Source: Gadus chalcogrammus
Taxonomy: Eukaryota; Chordata; Actinopteri; Gadiformes; Gadidae
Assembly: GCF_026213295.1 (NCBI RefSeq)
Contig: NC_079432.1
Span: 13,845,723 to 13,909,722, forward strand
Length of the DNA: 64,000 nt
Reading direction: 5' to 3'
The translations under genes and the position numbers were made by a program. The notes under the pieces were generated by a model. It was not told the origin of the DNA, did no database searches, and was given only the letters and a program-made list of their open reading frames with translations. Below, one piece after another: positions 1 through 32,594 of the stretch; position 1 is the first letter of the stretch; each line of letters begins with the position of its first letter.

Positions 1-558
1 AATGGAGAGAAAGTAATTATTTTCTGGTCCCAGTTTTTATATGTCCTGGATTACAAATATGTTGTTTTTGGATTTAAATGATAATTTTTCATGCATAGAA
101 AAAAAAATCGTGAGGAATTTGATAATGTAAGGTTTTGTGTGAAGCCGCTTAAGTGAACTACAGCCCTTCGCTGCTCTCGACGCGAATGATATACGTCACC
201 ACCCGCACTTGGAACTCCGGTACAGACATGCTCTCTCTCCACCGCTTTTTTTCCAAGGGGAGGATCTAAGCATCCGAAAGAGGTGAAAACCATTATAAAT
301 CGGGGCATGTGGAGAGTTTCAGTTATGCCGATGGGGAGATTGTCGGTCTTGTCCACGCCGGTCGCATGGAGCGTGACGTCACATACGAGACGTCTAGTCT
401 TCCTCATTGTGTTTTCTCTACCGCCTTTAACTGAACAATTGCACAATAAACGGTCAAACTCTTGGCATGAAAAATTATCATTTAAATCGACAACCAACAT
501 ATGTGTAATCCGGGGCATATAAAGACAGGGACCAGAGGATAATTACTTTCTCTCCATT
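1..558. repeat. Fold-back (palindromic) MITE-like element
   Basis: Positions 1-94 and 465-558 are near-perfect inverted copies of each other. The left arm starts AATGGAGAGAAAG and the right arm ends CTTTCTCTCCATT. About 370 bp of unrelated sequence lies between the arms, including a CRE-like TGACGTCA at 374-381. Long arms around a non-coding core with no transposase suggest a fold-back or MITE-type non-autonomous DNA element. The left arm begins at the first base of the window, so the element may extend further left. Its right end lies only about 30 bp before the presumed bpnt1 promoter. Confidence 0.75.
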
Positions 559-580
559 GAAACCCATTCATATTTTCCCC

Positions 581-642
581 ATGGGCTCTACCGGAAGAGG
601 CGTGACTTCGCCACTATTGAGGTCTGGCGAAACGGCGAAACA
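581..642 (+). promoter_or_regulatory. Probable bpnt1 promoter / 5' non-coding exon
   Basis: A GC-rich stretch with an ETS-type motif (CCGGAAG at 591-597) is followed by AACAG/GTAGC, which could be a splice donor near 642. It lies about 370 bp before the bpnt1 start codon on the same strand. Placing a non-coding first exon here is inference from motif and position. No TATA box is seen. Confidence 0.35.
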
Positions 643-887
643 GGTAGCTGCTTCTGCCGTACACATCAGGGACGGCAGATATATCGCAACATCTTTTGGA
701 CTTTTGCCCCAGCAGTAAGTCCAGTAATTCGCTCTCATATGTATCTATTTGTCTCTATTATAAGTTCCTTGTTTATACTCAACTGCATCCTGCTACTATA
801 AGCTGTTAAAATATTCCTTAGGCATGAACAGTTATCTTTGGAAAATATGATTTCTGTTCTCCGATATGAGATTGTATTCGAATATCC

Positions 888-975
888 AAGACGTCCCCCT
901 CCTACGATCTGTCGTCACAACACACTCTTATTCCGTAAGGTTTGAGGAGGTGCCGACCTCGGCAGAACCATGGGG
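888..975 (+). pseudogene. Decayed partial copy of bpnt1 intron 5/exon 6
   Basis: This stretch aligns over about 88 bp with 2868-2958, the end of bpnt1 intron 5 and the start of exon 6. Shared blocks include GACGTCCCC, CCTACGATC, GTCACAACAC and GGCAGAACCATG. The exon 6 acceptor CAG has become TAAG in this copy and the reading frame is broken, so it cannot serve as an exon. It lies directly before the first coding exon. It is best read as a relic of a small intragenic duplication. Confidence 0.7.
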
Positions 976-1011
976 AAATATGACATATAACTATTCTCCA
1001 TTAATTTAGCG

Positions 1012-1539
1012 ATGAATAGAAACCCTGCGGTTGTGATGCGCCTGGTGGCCTCAGCCTACGCCGTGGCCGAGAGAGCCGGGTCCATCGTTAGGAACGTGCT
1101 CCAGAGCGGGGAGCTGGGCATTGTGGAAAAGGTCAGTGTCCATTTGATTGACGTGCGTGTTTACCTTCAACATGAGTAGGCTGTGATTGATAACATTTAT
1201 GAATCACAATGCAACCATTGTTTTGGAATCATTGAAAAATGGTTTAGGCAAATTACTGAACACGGGATGCAAGGAATAAAAAAAATAGTTTGCAACCAAT
1301 GGGCAGTTATTTGTATGGAAGCAACGCACCTTAATGTTTTGAATGTTTTTTTAATCTAAATGTAGTCACCATTGAATTCATACAATTCGAATATTATGCT
1401 TTGAAATCATAGTCATCAGAATTTATTCGATTTGAAGTCACCTCTTCTAACATGCCATTTCAAGTTGAACCATTTCGTAATCAAATTTCTATCTTGAAAT
1501 CCATAGCTATAGCAACTAAAATAAAATGTTTTGCTGCAG

Positions 1540-1598
<59 letters not shown>

Positions 1599-3904
1599 GA
1601 ATAGCAAGTATAGCAACTAAGTATATGGGGACAGGTGATGCAGTAGAATGATGAGTGTTTTTCTAACAGTATAAAAATGTTACTTAAGTAATTCTGCTTG
1701 TGATTGACAGACCGGAGCCAATGACCTTCAGACTCTGGCAGACAGACTGGCTCAGCAGAGCATATGTGCCTCTCTGTCCAAACACTTCCCTAAAATTACC
1801 ATAATTGGAGAGGAGGTGAGCTATTGTCACGTGTGTCCCTCTCTGGTACTGCTTAGGACTTGTTACTCCACCCTCACTATAATGTCATAACATTGTCATA
1901 AAGTAAATGCATGCTCTCTATGGCCACAGGAGTCAATCATAAACATGTCTTTCTGCAGGACCTTCCTGAAGAGGAGCCAAGGGCAGACCTCATGGAGGAG
2001 GGCCAGGAGGACGTTATCCTCCAGAAGTGCTGTCCCTCAGAGTATAAAGACCTGAAGGAGGAGGAGGTAAGAGCAGCAGACACGCCTTGTAATGTACGAA
2101 TGCGTGGTGATTCAAGTAATGGGCACATAGCCTTGATGAGCCACAACTCAACACGCAATGCTAAAAAAGGTCCAATGTGGGAATTAAAAGACATACTATA
2201 CTCTTTGTAGTCGTTAGGAGGCTGCAGCATCCTTGGTCTGATACTTGAGGCTAGTTAACTGTAACAGTTTGCTTATGCTGCTCCTAAACCATTGTCTTGC
2301 TTTCAGCTGGTAGTATGGGTCGATCCACTTGATGGTACCAAGGAGTATACAGAGGGTAAGGTCTTCATGCATTCTCTCTGGTTTATATCTTTATATGATA
2401 CCCTATGTTTTAAACACACTTGCATCAATGTTGCCCCTGACATGGATGCCATAGATTTGCATGGCGGCATGCTGATACAGTATGTCACTGGATTGCTCTA
2501 TCATAACACTGCACACACTGGGCTGTGTATTTCGCTTCGGCCCTCTACCACGTCTGACTGCGGAGCCTTACCCTTTTAATGTTTCAGTGTGAGGGAGGTG
2601 TTGGATCGATCAGTCCTCTAGAGCGCACGTTGAGCTGGATCCACTGTTTGCATGATCTTATTGGATTAAGAACTAGTCTGCACTGTGGGACCCCAGTTAT
2701 CTGACCTCCCGGTAATACGCTCCTCCAGGGCTACTGGACAACGTGACGGTACTGATCGGTATCTCGTACGGAGGCAAGGCCATCGCCGGGGTCATCAACC
2801 AGCCTTTCTACAACTACCAGGTACCCCCATAATCACGAAGATAATAAGAACATCTTGCTGTTTGTCAAAGACGTCCCCCCCCCTACGATCAGGGGTCACA
2901 ACACGTTCTTCATCGTTCAGGTGGGAGGAGACGCTGACCTGGGCAGAACCATGTGGGGCGTGCTGGGACTGGGCACGTTTGGAATTGAGGTGAAGGAAGT
3001 CCCGGGTGACAGACGCATCGTCACCACCACTCGTTCCCATAGCAACAAGGTAGTGACCGACTGCGTGGATGCCATGGAGCCCCATGAGGTCATCAGAGTG
3101 GGCGGAGCTGGAAACAAGGTGAGCCGGACCAATTTGTTATAAGGCTGTGATTGCCAATGCAAATACGTCAACGCCCATATTGACTTACCATCAGACCTAC
3201 TGTCGGGCTGTTCCTGTAACATGTGATTAGATTGTGTATATCTAAATAAGAGAATTACATTGCCCTCATCAATACTTTGCAGATAATCCAGCTAATTGAG
3301 GGGAAGGCCTCTGCCTATGTCTTTGCGAGTCCAGGATGTAAGAAGTGGGATACTTGTGCCACTGAGGCCATCCTGCATGCTGTGGGAGGTAAAACAGAAT
3401 TTGTTCTGTTAAATTGCTAAACAGAGCAAAACGTTTAGCCTCTGATACCTGTATCTTCGGTAATCAAGCTTAACTTTGTTATATTAAAAGTATAAATGTT
3501 TTCCTTACAGGGATGTTTTTACTAATGTCAATGCTGTTATTTATATACACATTATAAGATCAAAATAAATCTGTCATAAATAAAGTGTCACATGACACAG
3601 GTATCCAGAAGTTAATGGAAGAAATGTTAATATCTGCAGTTTCGTACCCCAGTTTTACTCACATTAGCTTGTTAAAGAGTTTTATGTAAAAACGGAACAT
3701 ATATGTATATGGTTGACTTTCCTTTCTCATTCACCTTTCTGTGCCCCTGTAGGTAAGCTGACAGACATGCATGGCAATGACTACCGCTATGATGCTAATG
3801 TGAAGCACATGAACTCAGCGGGCGTGTTGGCCACGCTCCACAACCACCAGTACTATGTCAACAGAGTGCCCCAGTCGGTGCGCTCAGCCCTGAAGCAGGA
3901 CTGA
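1012..3904 (+). CDS. bpnt1: 3'(2'),5'-bisphosphate nucleotidase 1
   Basis: The product removes a phosphate from 3'-phosphoadenosine 5'-phosphate (PAP) in the cytosol, clearing a by-product of sulfation. The family is magnesium-dependent and lithium-inhibited. Eight coding exons: 1012-1131, 1711-1815, 1959-2066, 2307-2355, 2729-2820, 2921-3118, 3283-3388, 3753-3904. All junctions are GT-AG and in frame, giving 309 residues (human about 308). The inositol-monophosphatase-fold metal site is visible: GEE at residues 73-75, WVDPLDGT at 115-122 and KKWDT with D247. The start [18 protein letters not shown] aligns with the vertebrate N-terminus. A (CA)n tract lies in intron 1. An AATAAA poly(A) signal at 4179-4184 follows the stop. 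The gene is convergent with ppp1cb. The identification is secure from motifs and length. Confidence 0.96.
1543..1598. repeat. (CA)n microsatellite
   Basis: About 28 uninterrupted CA units inside bpnt1 intron 1. Confidence 0.97.
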
Positions 3905-4178
3905 CACCTGGAGCCTCAGGAGAAAAATCGGTGCAATTTAAATTGACTCCTCTGGCGGTCTCGATGATAGCGAGAAGGTTGGTTCGATGAAGAAGAAATG
4001 GGTCTGACAGCTGATTGGTTGATGTCTTTAATATGTGAATGACAATATTGATACGAGGGCATGTATAACCTCATGCAGACATGAAAATATAAAGTGTATC
4101 TTTTATAATGCCAAGTCACACTGCTTTTGACACCAGAATCAATGTGTTGTCATGAACTGTACAGACGGTTTGCAATGT

Positions 4179-4184
4179 AATAAA
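4179..4184 (+). other. bpnt1 polyadenylation signal
   Basis: AATAAA lies 275 bp after the bpnt1 stop codon in A/T-rich sequence. It is the first canonical hexamer after the stop. Confidence 0.6.
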
Positions 4185-5430
4185 CGAGTACTGCATTTTC
4201 AGATGTTTTGTACAATGAAATCAGCACTAGTGCATACTGGATGCAACTTTGATCACCTTATGCTTCTTTAATGTTAATTTTAACCGAACTTTCAGAATTT
4301 AATATCTTGGAATTTTCATTCATTTGATTCCAAGCTGAATTACCATTCAATTGTTCAATCGAATCGAAAATATTACCCACACAATCTAATTTACCAAGTT
4401 TGAAACAAACCTGTACAAATCTTAAAATTGTTCACACAACTGTTCCCAACTTGAAGACTAAATAGATTCACAAGGCAAATTCAAGATTAAAATAAATAAG
4501 ACTCAAAAAAGGTGAAGGTTACCTCTGTGTGATGAAAATTATCTACTAAATAACCACTAGATGGGAGTAAAGTACTGTGATGCAAACAACAAATTGCGTT
4601 CACTTTACTTTCTGCGTGCTTGCGTATATTGTCCTGCGGTGACCAGTGGCATTGAAGGGCAATGGAAGAAGACTGTCCAACGCCTAATACTGTACATAAC
4701 TGTATGCGGTTCTTCAAATGTGATAATGGTGAGCTGAGATCACCTTTCAAAAATGGTAGCAATAAATATATGTGCAAGTACAAAAACTGAGCTGGTGTAT
4801 CAAGAACGTACGGACTTCCAAGTACTGCACAAGTACCATGCTGTATAGATTAATCGTAATGAACTGATGGTGTCCCATTACTGCTCTATAAGTGACAGAC
4901 ATTTTCCAATATGGATTTGATCAAATTGGTTTCCTCCCTTTGCATCAATGCTTCAAATTGCTTTGTTTCTACTATTTTTGTAATCAGGAATGTATTCCAA
5001 CTTGAGGAACAAAGAAATTGGAGTTAATTCTTAAAACCAGTTGATTAATGCTCATCTATTACATTAAGCAGATGGCCTAACCAACGTCATTTATGGTTAC
5101 ATTTATTATCAATCAACAGGTGTAATTTACTGTACACCATATGTATGGACAATGTTGGCAACCCCATTAAAGTACATGGATCAGAATAAGAGTTCACATT
5201 CGGGAGAGACCCATTGGTCTGGAGGAACGCAAGTTTGAATTCATTGGCGCACAACCGCCACACCTTCTCAATCACAAGCGCACACTCAGCAACCACACAA
5301 CCGTCCTCAAAGTCACAATGCCATGAACACATGAGGCCCGGGGCCATCTGTTCCACATGTTTGGCCGTTCCACACGGGGTGAATCTCATATTGCTCAAAG
5401 GACTAATGGTTTAAGGGCTAAGCAACACGT
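4185..5430. other. Convergent gap between bpnt1 and ppp1cb
   Basis: About 1.2 kb of A/T-rich sequence lies between the two 3' ends. I see no coding exon, RNA gene or clear repeat. The short open frames here lack codon structure and any protein-family resemblance. Confidence 0.6.
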
Positions 5431-5436
5431 TTTATT
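5431..5436 (-). other. ppp1cb polyadenylation signal
   Basis: TTTATT on the plus strand (AATAAA on the gene strand) lies 187 bp after the ppp1cb stop, giving a short 3' UTR. Confidence 0.55.
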
Positions 5437-5622
5437 GCATAAAAAATACTTTACACGAGTAAATTAACGGAAAACACCCAACAAACAAGCAAATCATTTC
5501 CACACGGTATGATCAGTTTACACCTGAACAATGCTGGCTGAGAGCAGAGGCGGAGGTGTCTGGAACAGGGTCGGGGATGGGGGGCCTGGACGCGGCATGG
5601 GGGACGGGTTGGGGCCAGCTGC

Positions 5623-9436
<3,814 letters not shown>

Positions 9437-10511
9437 GTTTCTGCTACCTGCTGCCCACTGTGTGTTCAGCCGGTGGCCACGACCTTCTAGGAAACACTGT
9501 TTTACACCTACCAATAGTCACATTGCGAAAAATAACCTTTTAAAATAAATCATCCTTCAACCTTTATATTATTTACAAAAATACAAAGAAAAGTTAATCA
9601 TACAGCAATATACAACTTTTAGTCACCCTTAAGGCATTGCTTTAAATTGGGAGTGCTCTCAATAGGTCTAGGCCTAGCCTAATCAATGAATACATTATAC
9701 CAATAATAAATCATATACAACTCAATATCCTTCTTAAAACCTTTATTGTAATGAATGACCTAAGTTGCATAATTAATTATAATGTCCAATTAACACATCT
9801 TGGGGAAAAAAACATTCCCAATTCATCAATCATTTACATACTTGCCATGCAAAACAACACTAAATTAGTCTACACACTTTAAATTGTATCTATTTATTCT
9901 AAGGCTGTCAAAGAAAAAACTATGGGGAAAAATATAAATGACCAAAAGGCACCATCACTGAGAGAAGGAGACAGACAGACAGAGAGAGAAGAGAGACAGA
10001 GAGAGAGAGAGAGATAGCCTGGGTCTAGAAGCGTATTTGTGCTGGTACTTTGGTTGGACCGGTGCTGCTAGTGGATACAGATAAGGAGATGGTTGGTCTT
10101 AGTGCATGTGAAGGGTTGAGTTAACACTTGTGTGTAACACATATGATAATGGCTTTTATGATGTTATGATGCTGCCTCTGTCAAGACTGTGTGGCTATCA
10201 GATTATGGCCATACAGGGCTCAAGACTAACATTTTCAACTGATGGCAACGGGGCTAGCAACCTGTTCATTTGGTGGCACTCTAACAAATGTGGCATGTCC
10301 TTTGTCACGGACAAGTGTTCAATCATTTGAACTGATTCACACACTTTAAATAAGTGTCAGAAAGCTGTACCTACTGATAATAACCAATAGTGCTGTTCTT
10401 TGCATGCTCTTGAATAGCACTAGTTCTGCTGTGCAATTTCATTGGAACTTTTCACAAAGTACAAACCATCTCTTTAGATGTATGATCAAAGAATTGTGTC
10501 TTCGTTGGAAC
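9437..10511. other. Intergenic region upstream of ppp1cb
   Basis: The first 100 bp should hold the ppp1cb promoter and 5' UTR, but I see no clear TATA box. The rest is A/T-rich without a recognisable exon. A short GA/CAGA-rich stretch lies at about 9960-10017. Confidence 0.5.
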
Positions 10512-10640
10512 TTAAAGGGGATGTTATGCAACTAGGTGTGAGTGTGATTATCCATTACAATTCGTTACTTGCTGGATAGATAGGTCTACCAGCCTACCCA
10601 GTGGAATGGAACAAATGTTGCTAATATATATCATACATCT
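10512..10640. mobile_element. Degraded copy of a TTAA-type MITE
   Basis: It begins TTAAAGGGGAT, then GGTGTGAGTGTGATTA, then a core matching GCTGGATAGAT..GTCTACC..CCTACCCAGTGGA. The intact copy at 24184-24446 has the same order of blocks. The right half is lost and replaced by TA-rich sequence. It lies between plb1 and ppp1cb. Confidence 0.6.
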
Positions 10641-10736
10641 AATATATATACAATATATATATTTTACATATTTTCTTCCTCTTCAAATATAGGTTCATAC
10701 AATACACAAATCACACAAATGTAGCAGTAAAAGTTT

Positions 10737-10742
10737 TTTATT
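10737..10742 (-). other. plb1 polyadenylation signal
   Basis: TTTATT on the plus strand (AATAAA on the gene strand) lies 173 bp after the plb1 stop codon. Confidence 0.5.
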
Positions 10743-10914
10743 AAAAATATGAATAATTATGGCAACAAAAATGTTTATTCTCTGCAGTATTTACAGTATA
10801 ATTACCATACAATTTATATACTTTGCGCCATGCGACACAATACTCCATACGCACTGCAATACTTATTGTGTATCCAAATCTGCGTACATCTATCTGTCCT
10901 TCTGTAGCATGTCA

Positions 10915-27970
<17,056 letters not shown>

Positions 27971-28043
27971 TCTGGGACTTTCAGCTCCTATCTACTGTGG
28001 GTTCAGTCTTCTCCCAGCTGCTCTCACCACTTTTGTGGGACTG

Positions 28044-28164
28044 CTTTTTATGATGGGCAATTCTACCTGTCAAGGTTACACATATACATTATTGCATAAT
28101 TACAAGGCTGGGAATTATTACAAAGTTACACATATGCATAATTGCATAATTACAAGGCTGGGAA
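28044..28164 (-). promoter_or_regulatory. plb1 promoter with TATA-like box and 50-bp tandem repeat
   Basis: On the gene strand a CATAAAAAGC (TATA-like) element at about 28044-28053 lies about 75 bp before the plb1 start codon. Just upstream, 28075-28114 and 28125-28164 are two copies of a 40-bp unit at a 50-bp period, with two mismatches. Each contains GCATAATTACAAGG. The order tandem unit, TATA-like box, short leader, signal-peptide exon fits a regulated tissue-type promoter, but this is inferred from sequence only. Confidence 0.45.
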
Positions 28165-28169
28165 AGGGG

Positions 28170-29607
28170 GTGGAGGGAAGAGAGGACTGGCCCAGTCCTG
28201 AAACGTAAATGGCCTTAGCAGTTAGCCTGTTAACAGTGACAGTGCATTAAAGGGTCTTAATGTGTATTAACGGGTGATGGTTGAGGGGCAAATAAGGGCA
28301 TTGTAAAACAGGGTGCTGGAGGGGAGTGGAGGCTCAAAGGTCAAAGATGAACACCAGTCACCGCAGTATCTGACTGACGCAACATTGGATCTGCTTCTAC
28401 GGTTAGTTAGGGTATCTTGGACAACTCCAATGCCAACATGATTGTTTCAATGTGCCTGTAAATAGCTCTGAGTATGATCAGACGACCTAGGCCTGTGTGT
28501 GCATTCAACAAGCATGTCAGGCCTTATCAAGACAACTGAGTTACCAGAGAAAGCAGGTTCACAATTTCATCATTTCTTAGTTAAGATAAGGATAAGGAAG
28601 GAGCATTAAACTCCTTCCTTATCTGGTGGTTGGACAAACAGTAACAATGTTATTTTAAAAGCACAACTATAATTACCGGATGTATCTATATGATAAACTT
28701 ATCTATTTCTGCATGGCAGTATGAAAACGCATCAAATAAAATGAATGTATGAGCTATCTGCTAATCTCTGATTGGTTAGCAATAGGTGAGATGTCCCTGA
28801 CCTCATTTTCACCTCCCTGCCTCAATAGTGAGGAGTCAGGAATCACACCTGTACCTGTTACAGGTTGTGTCTCTACCATTGAACTGTTTATCAGTGAATG
28901 GGCCGTACATCTGGAACATTCTGACGGGTGGCCTTGAGGTGTTTTTGTTTGCAGGAGATGACACACAGAGTGCAGAGGAAAGGTTTTGTGGATGATGAAG
29001 AAGCAATTTCAAAGGAATGAATGATCGCTCAAGACATGAACATAAGCTTATGAACTGCGCTGCATATCGGCATTGTTATCAAAAATATTTAAATCCTTTT
29101 TTATTGGACTTATTAAGGAAGAAATGCAAATTTACCTACATAATATAGCTGTGCACACGACTTTGACTAGGCCTTTTTTTTCATGAAAAAGGATCAATAA
29201 AATACTTTCACCTTGAAAACCATTATTCGAGACAATGGTCTGAATAAACTAGTTCACTGTTACAGATAAAGCGCGCATTACACTATAAAATGACGTCAGC
29301 AATTCTCTGCAGCATTTACCAGGAAAAAAGCAGTCTTAGTAACACATTAATCATTTGTTGATGATGGGCTGGTCAGTAGAAGTGTTCAGATCACTTTATC
29401 CAGATCAACATTATCTCATCATACAATATGGTTAAACGTAACAGTCATGTAGCTGGGATAACAAGTGGCCCAGACCTTGATTTATTTTATCTACCGATTA
29501 TCAATCATCTCTCAATAATGAGAGTTCTACATTGAAAACACTGAATGCAATACTGTATTTCAACTCTGACCATTATGGCTTTATTTGTTGTATTTGCTTT
29601 TCTTTTT
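28170..29607. other. Divergent intergenic region plb1 / ypel5
   Basis: About 1.4 kb between divergent genes. I see no coding exon. A TATAAAA (29284-29290) abutting a perfect CRE palindrome (29291-29298) is the only strong motif. Confidence 0.5.
29284..29298 (+). promoter_or_regulatory. TATA box abutting a perfect CRE
   Basis: TATAAAATGACGTCA: a TATA-type box followed directly by the 8-bp CREB palindrome TGACGTCA. It lies about 1 kb before the ypel5 start and 1.3 kb before that of plb1. No gene obviously starts here. Confidence 0.4.
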
Positions 29608-29633
29608 ACACACACACACACACACGCACACGC

Positions 29634-29708
<75 letters not shown>
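29608..29708. repeat. (CA)n microsatellite with CACG interruptions
   Basis: About 50 dinucleotide units, with GCACAC variants at the left end, upstream of ypel5. Confidence 0.97.
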
Positions 29709-29709
<1 letters not shown>

Positions 29710-30319
29710 CTTTGTCATGCTTTATATCCTACAGCAGGGAGCACACCAAAATAAAGTGCATTACCATTTCACGCAATCAATTGTAAAATCTATGACCGTA
29801 GTTATTTCTGACATAACTAGTTTTCGGTCAGACTGCAGTGAGAACGCATATGACCTCATCTCTTGCCAGAGCAAAAATTGTTGCTCCATCCCCTTTTCCT
29901 CCAGCTTGTTCAGTACCCTGCTCCCCCTAGTGGTTTGATAGGAAACGTTAAGGACGTGTCTTCGTCACCGACACCGGATGTTGATCATTTCACATCAGCT
30001 GTGTCGAAAAACCAAAACACAATGTGGACTACGGCGACAGTTTAACCTAGTATACAACGGAAAAAGACAGTTCTGAGAAGGAAAAAAAAGTTGACCGAGG
30101 AGAATATTCTGACCTGGGACTGAAGACATTTGGTCGGTTGATTTGCTGCCACACCGCCGTCCACATCATCAGTGTGTAACGCTATATAGCATTTGTCACA
30201 TCGTATGCTACGTCATGTGTAACTCGTATTTGTTGATACTCTACGAGACCATGGCTCAATTATAAATGGTTTTGTCTCCCCTTAAAGGTTTGTCATACAT
30301 TAACTAAGTGATTGAGAAC

Positions 30320-31686
30320 ATGGGACGGATCTTTCTGGACCACATCGGCGGCACTCGGCTGTTCTGCTGCGCCAACTGTGACACGACGCTGACCAACCGC
30401 GCGGAGCTCATCTCCACGCGCTTCACGGGGGCCACGGGCCGAGCCTTCCTCTTCAACAAGGTAGCACCACCTTATTGACCCCCAGACTAACCCAAAGCAT
30501 AGGCTATTCTTAGGCCATTAAATTGGCTGCAATTTATAATACAAATAGGCCATCAAAAATAGAGGAACATAGCATACAGCAATAATAGGCCATAATAACA
30601 CTGTCCAACGTTATCAACCATATGCTTTGAGTCCTTATTAGGTCCCTTCTTCAGGTCACTATTACCAATGTCGATAACTCCATGTGGCTTGTCTGACTAA
30701 AATGTATTTTTTGAATACAAAAACAAAGCTGGTGTTTATTTGCTTGAAAATCTGTTTATAGGCAGAGTAATATTAATACTAGACTGCTATCCTTCAAATG
30801 TGCTGGGTATTGTAGCCCGCAGAGCTCAAAGAACTCAAAGCTATTTTGGTCAAATATGTCAGGGGATGATGCTGGAAGCTAGGTACATCCATACACATGC
30901 TCAAGATAACTATGAAAACGAGAAGACTATTTGCAGTAGCGAGCAGATTGGTTTCTGTGTGGTCAGTAGCCACAAATAATTTCTAACCACTCCTATTCAT
31001 TAATTTATTCAACCTTTATTTATAATGCTCAGAAGAACCATTGAAAGAGGGATCCTCGTTTTCATAATGAAATTAAAAAAGTGCCCAAAAAAGTCTATTG
31101 ATTTTTAGGTTACATTGCAAAATATTCCATGAGTCCAACACTAAACGCCATCTGTCCATGATCGGTCCTGGCATGATGTTCCTGAAGCATCAGCCCTTGG
31201 AGCCAGTTCAATGTCTGCCAAAGGTCCAATCAACATGGATGTAACATAATATGGGCTTCATAATTAAACAAATGCTCATGGTTATGCGTCTCTCAGCCAG
31301 AGAAGACCAACCGACCTTAACCTAAAGGAGACAGGGATGAACATCGTAACCATCATCAATAAACAGAATCTTTATACATTCTCAAACATTACTATCGTTA
31401 ATTTTCATTTATTTGTATAGCTCTGAGGGAATCACCCCTTTCCGTGTGCCCTGTCCCCCAGGTGGTGAACCTCCAGCACAGCGACGTGCAGGAGCGCGTC
31501 ATGCTGACCGGGAGGCACATGGTGCGGGACGTGAGCTGCAAGAACTGCAACAGCAAGGTGGGCTGGCTCTACGAGTTCGCCACGGAGGACAGCCAGCGCT
31601 ACAAGGAGGGCCGCGTCATCCTGGAGAGGGCGCTGGTGAGGGAGAGTGAGGGCTTCGAGCGGACTCCTTCAGACTCCAACTCTTGA
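30320..31686 (+). CDS. ypel5: Yippee-like protein 5
   Basis: A small zinc-binding protein of the Yippee family. In vertebrates it associates with the CTLH/GID E3 ligase complex and localises to nucleus and centrosome. Two coding exons, 30320-30460 and 31462-31686, give 121 residues, the human length. The paired zinc ligands are visible as CANC (about 17-20) and CKNC (about 73-76), with conserved [10 protein letters not shown] and [20 protein letters not shown]. The C-terminus (RTPSDSNS) differs slightly from the mammalian end. The start [15 protein letters not shown] is invariant in the family. An acceptor-like site (CTTAAAG) about 25-30 bp upstream suggests at least one 5' non-coding exon, perhaps around 29940-30170. 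An AATAAA lies at 32197-32202. Confidence 0.97.
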
Positions 31687-32196
31687 ATCAGCCAGATGTC
31701 TTTTTTTTATTTCTTGTCCTTTTTTTTTGCGCTGCTTCCCATCTAGGTTGTCGTTTGTTTATATGTTAAAGAGTGCGCAAACTGACGGCAGAATAGGTGT
31801 TTCAACATGGGCTACTGCAATTGTCCAACCTCTCTCACTTTGCACATGCTGTTACCGTGGTTTGGTTTTTAGTTTGGTTTGGTTGCTCTTTGCAAAGATC
31901 AAATAACACTTGACATGCTACAGACATATTGTTCAATTTGCCTGCCGGCCCTCTCATTTAACATATACCACGTGCAGAGTAGCACATTAGTTTTGATGGT
32001 ACGTATTCAATGTTCCACTGGGAAATCTAATAACGAATGCTTTCCATGGCATCCCAAGTGTAGGCGTGATGTAAGATAACCATGTTAAAAGTCAAAGAAC
32101 AATTGGTGTTTCTTTCTTTCTATTTGGTTTACATTTGCTGATGAATAACTTTAACTCTGTACGACCGAATGTTTTTAAATTGTGTAACTACAACAA

Positions 32197-32202
32197 AATA
32201 AA
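32197..32202 (+). other. ypel5 polyadenylation signal
   Basis: AATAAA about 510 bp after the ypel5 stop, before the slc35a1 promoter. The intervening sequence is an A/T-rich 3' UTR. Confidence 0.55.
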
Positions 32203-32459
32203 AATCCTTCAAGGCAAATCTTGTTATTTTCAGTTTTAACATTCCACAGAAATGATAAAAGTACAGCTAAGAAAGCTGTAATTGACAAGTGCAATGTCTT
32301 GTGAATGACATGATGAGAAATATTAAATCGTGTGTGTGTCTCTAGTATTATTCAAATTCTTTATAAACGGTTTGTTATCATTAGATTCCACCTGTGTGCT
32401 TACTGAAGTCGGCATTTAAAGCTGTTGGGAAAACAAGCGCACCGCTGGGGCAGGAGGGG

Positions 32460-32500
32460 GCCCGTTGCATTGTGGGCTTAACCGGAAGTATGCCGGAGAG
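32460..32500 (+). promoter_or_regulatory. slc35a1 promoter region
   Basis: GCATTGTGGG is followed by a canonical ETS site ACCGGAAGT (32481-32489), about 105 bp before the start codon. The combination is typical of TATA-less housekeeping promoters. Confidence 0.5.
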
Positions 32501-32594
32501 AGGACAGTGTTACTGAGCAATGTTGGAACATATCGTTCCGTGATTTTTCCTTGTGGAACTTATTTAATTTTCGAGTAGACACACAACAATAACA

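Noticed and set aside
28749..28937. Short open frames on both strands at the same place
   Set aside because: Both strands are open over the same interval with no codon preference; intergenic chance frames.
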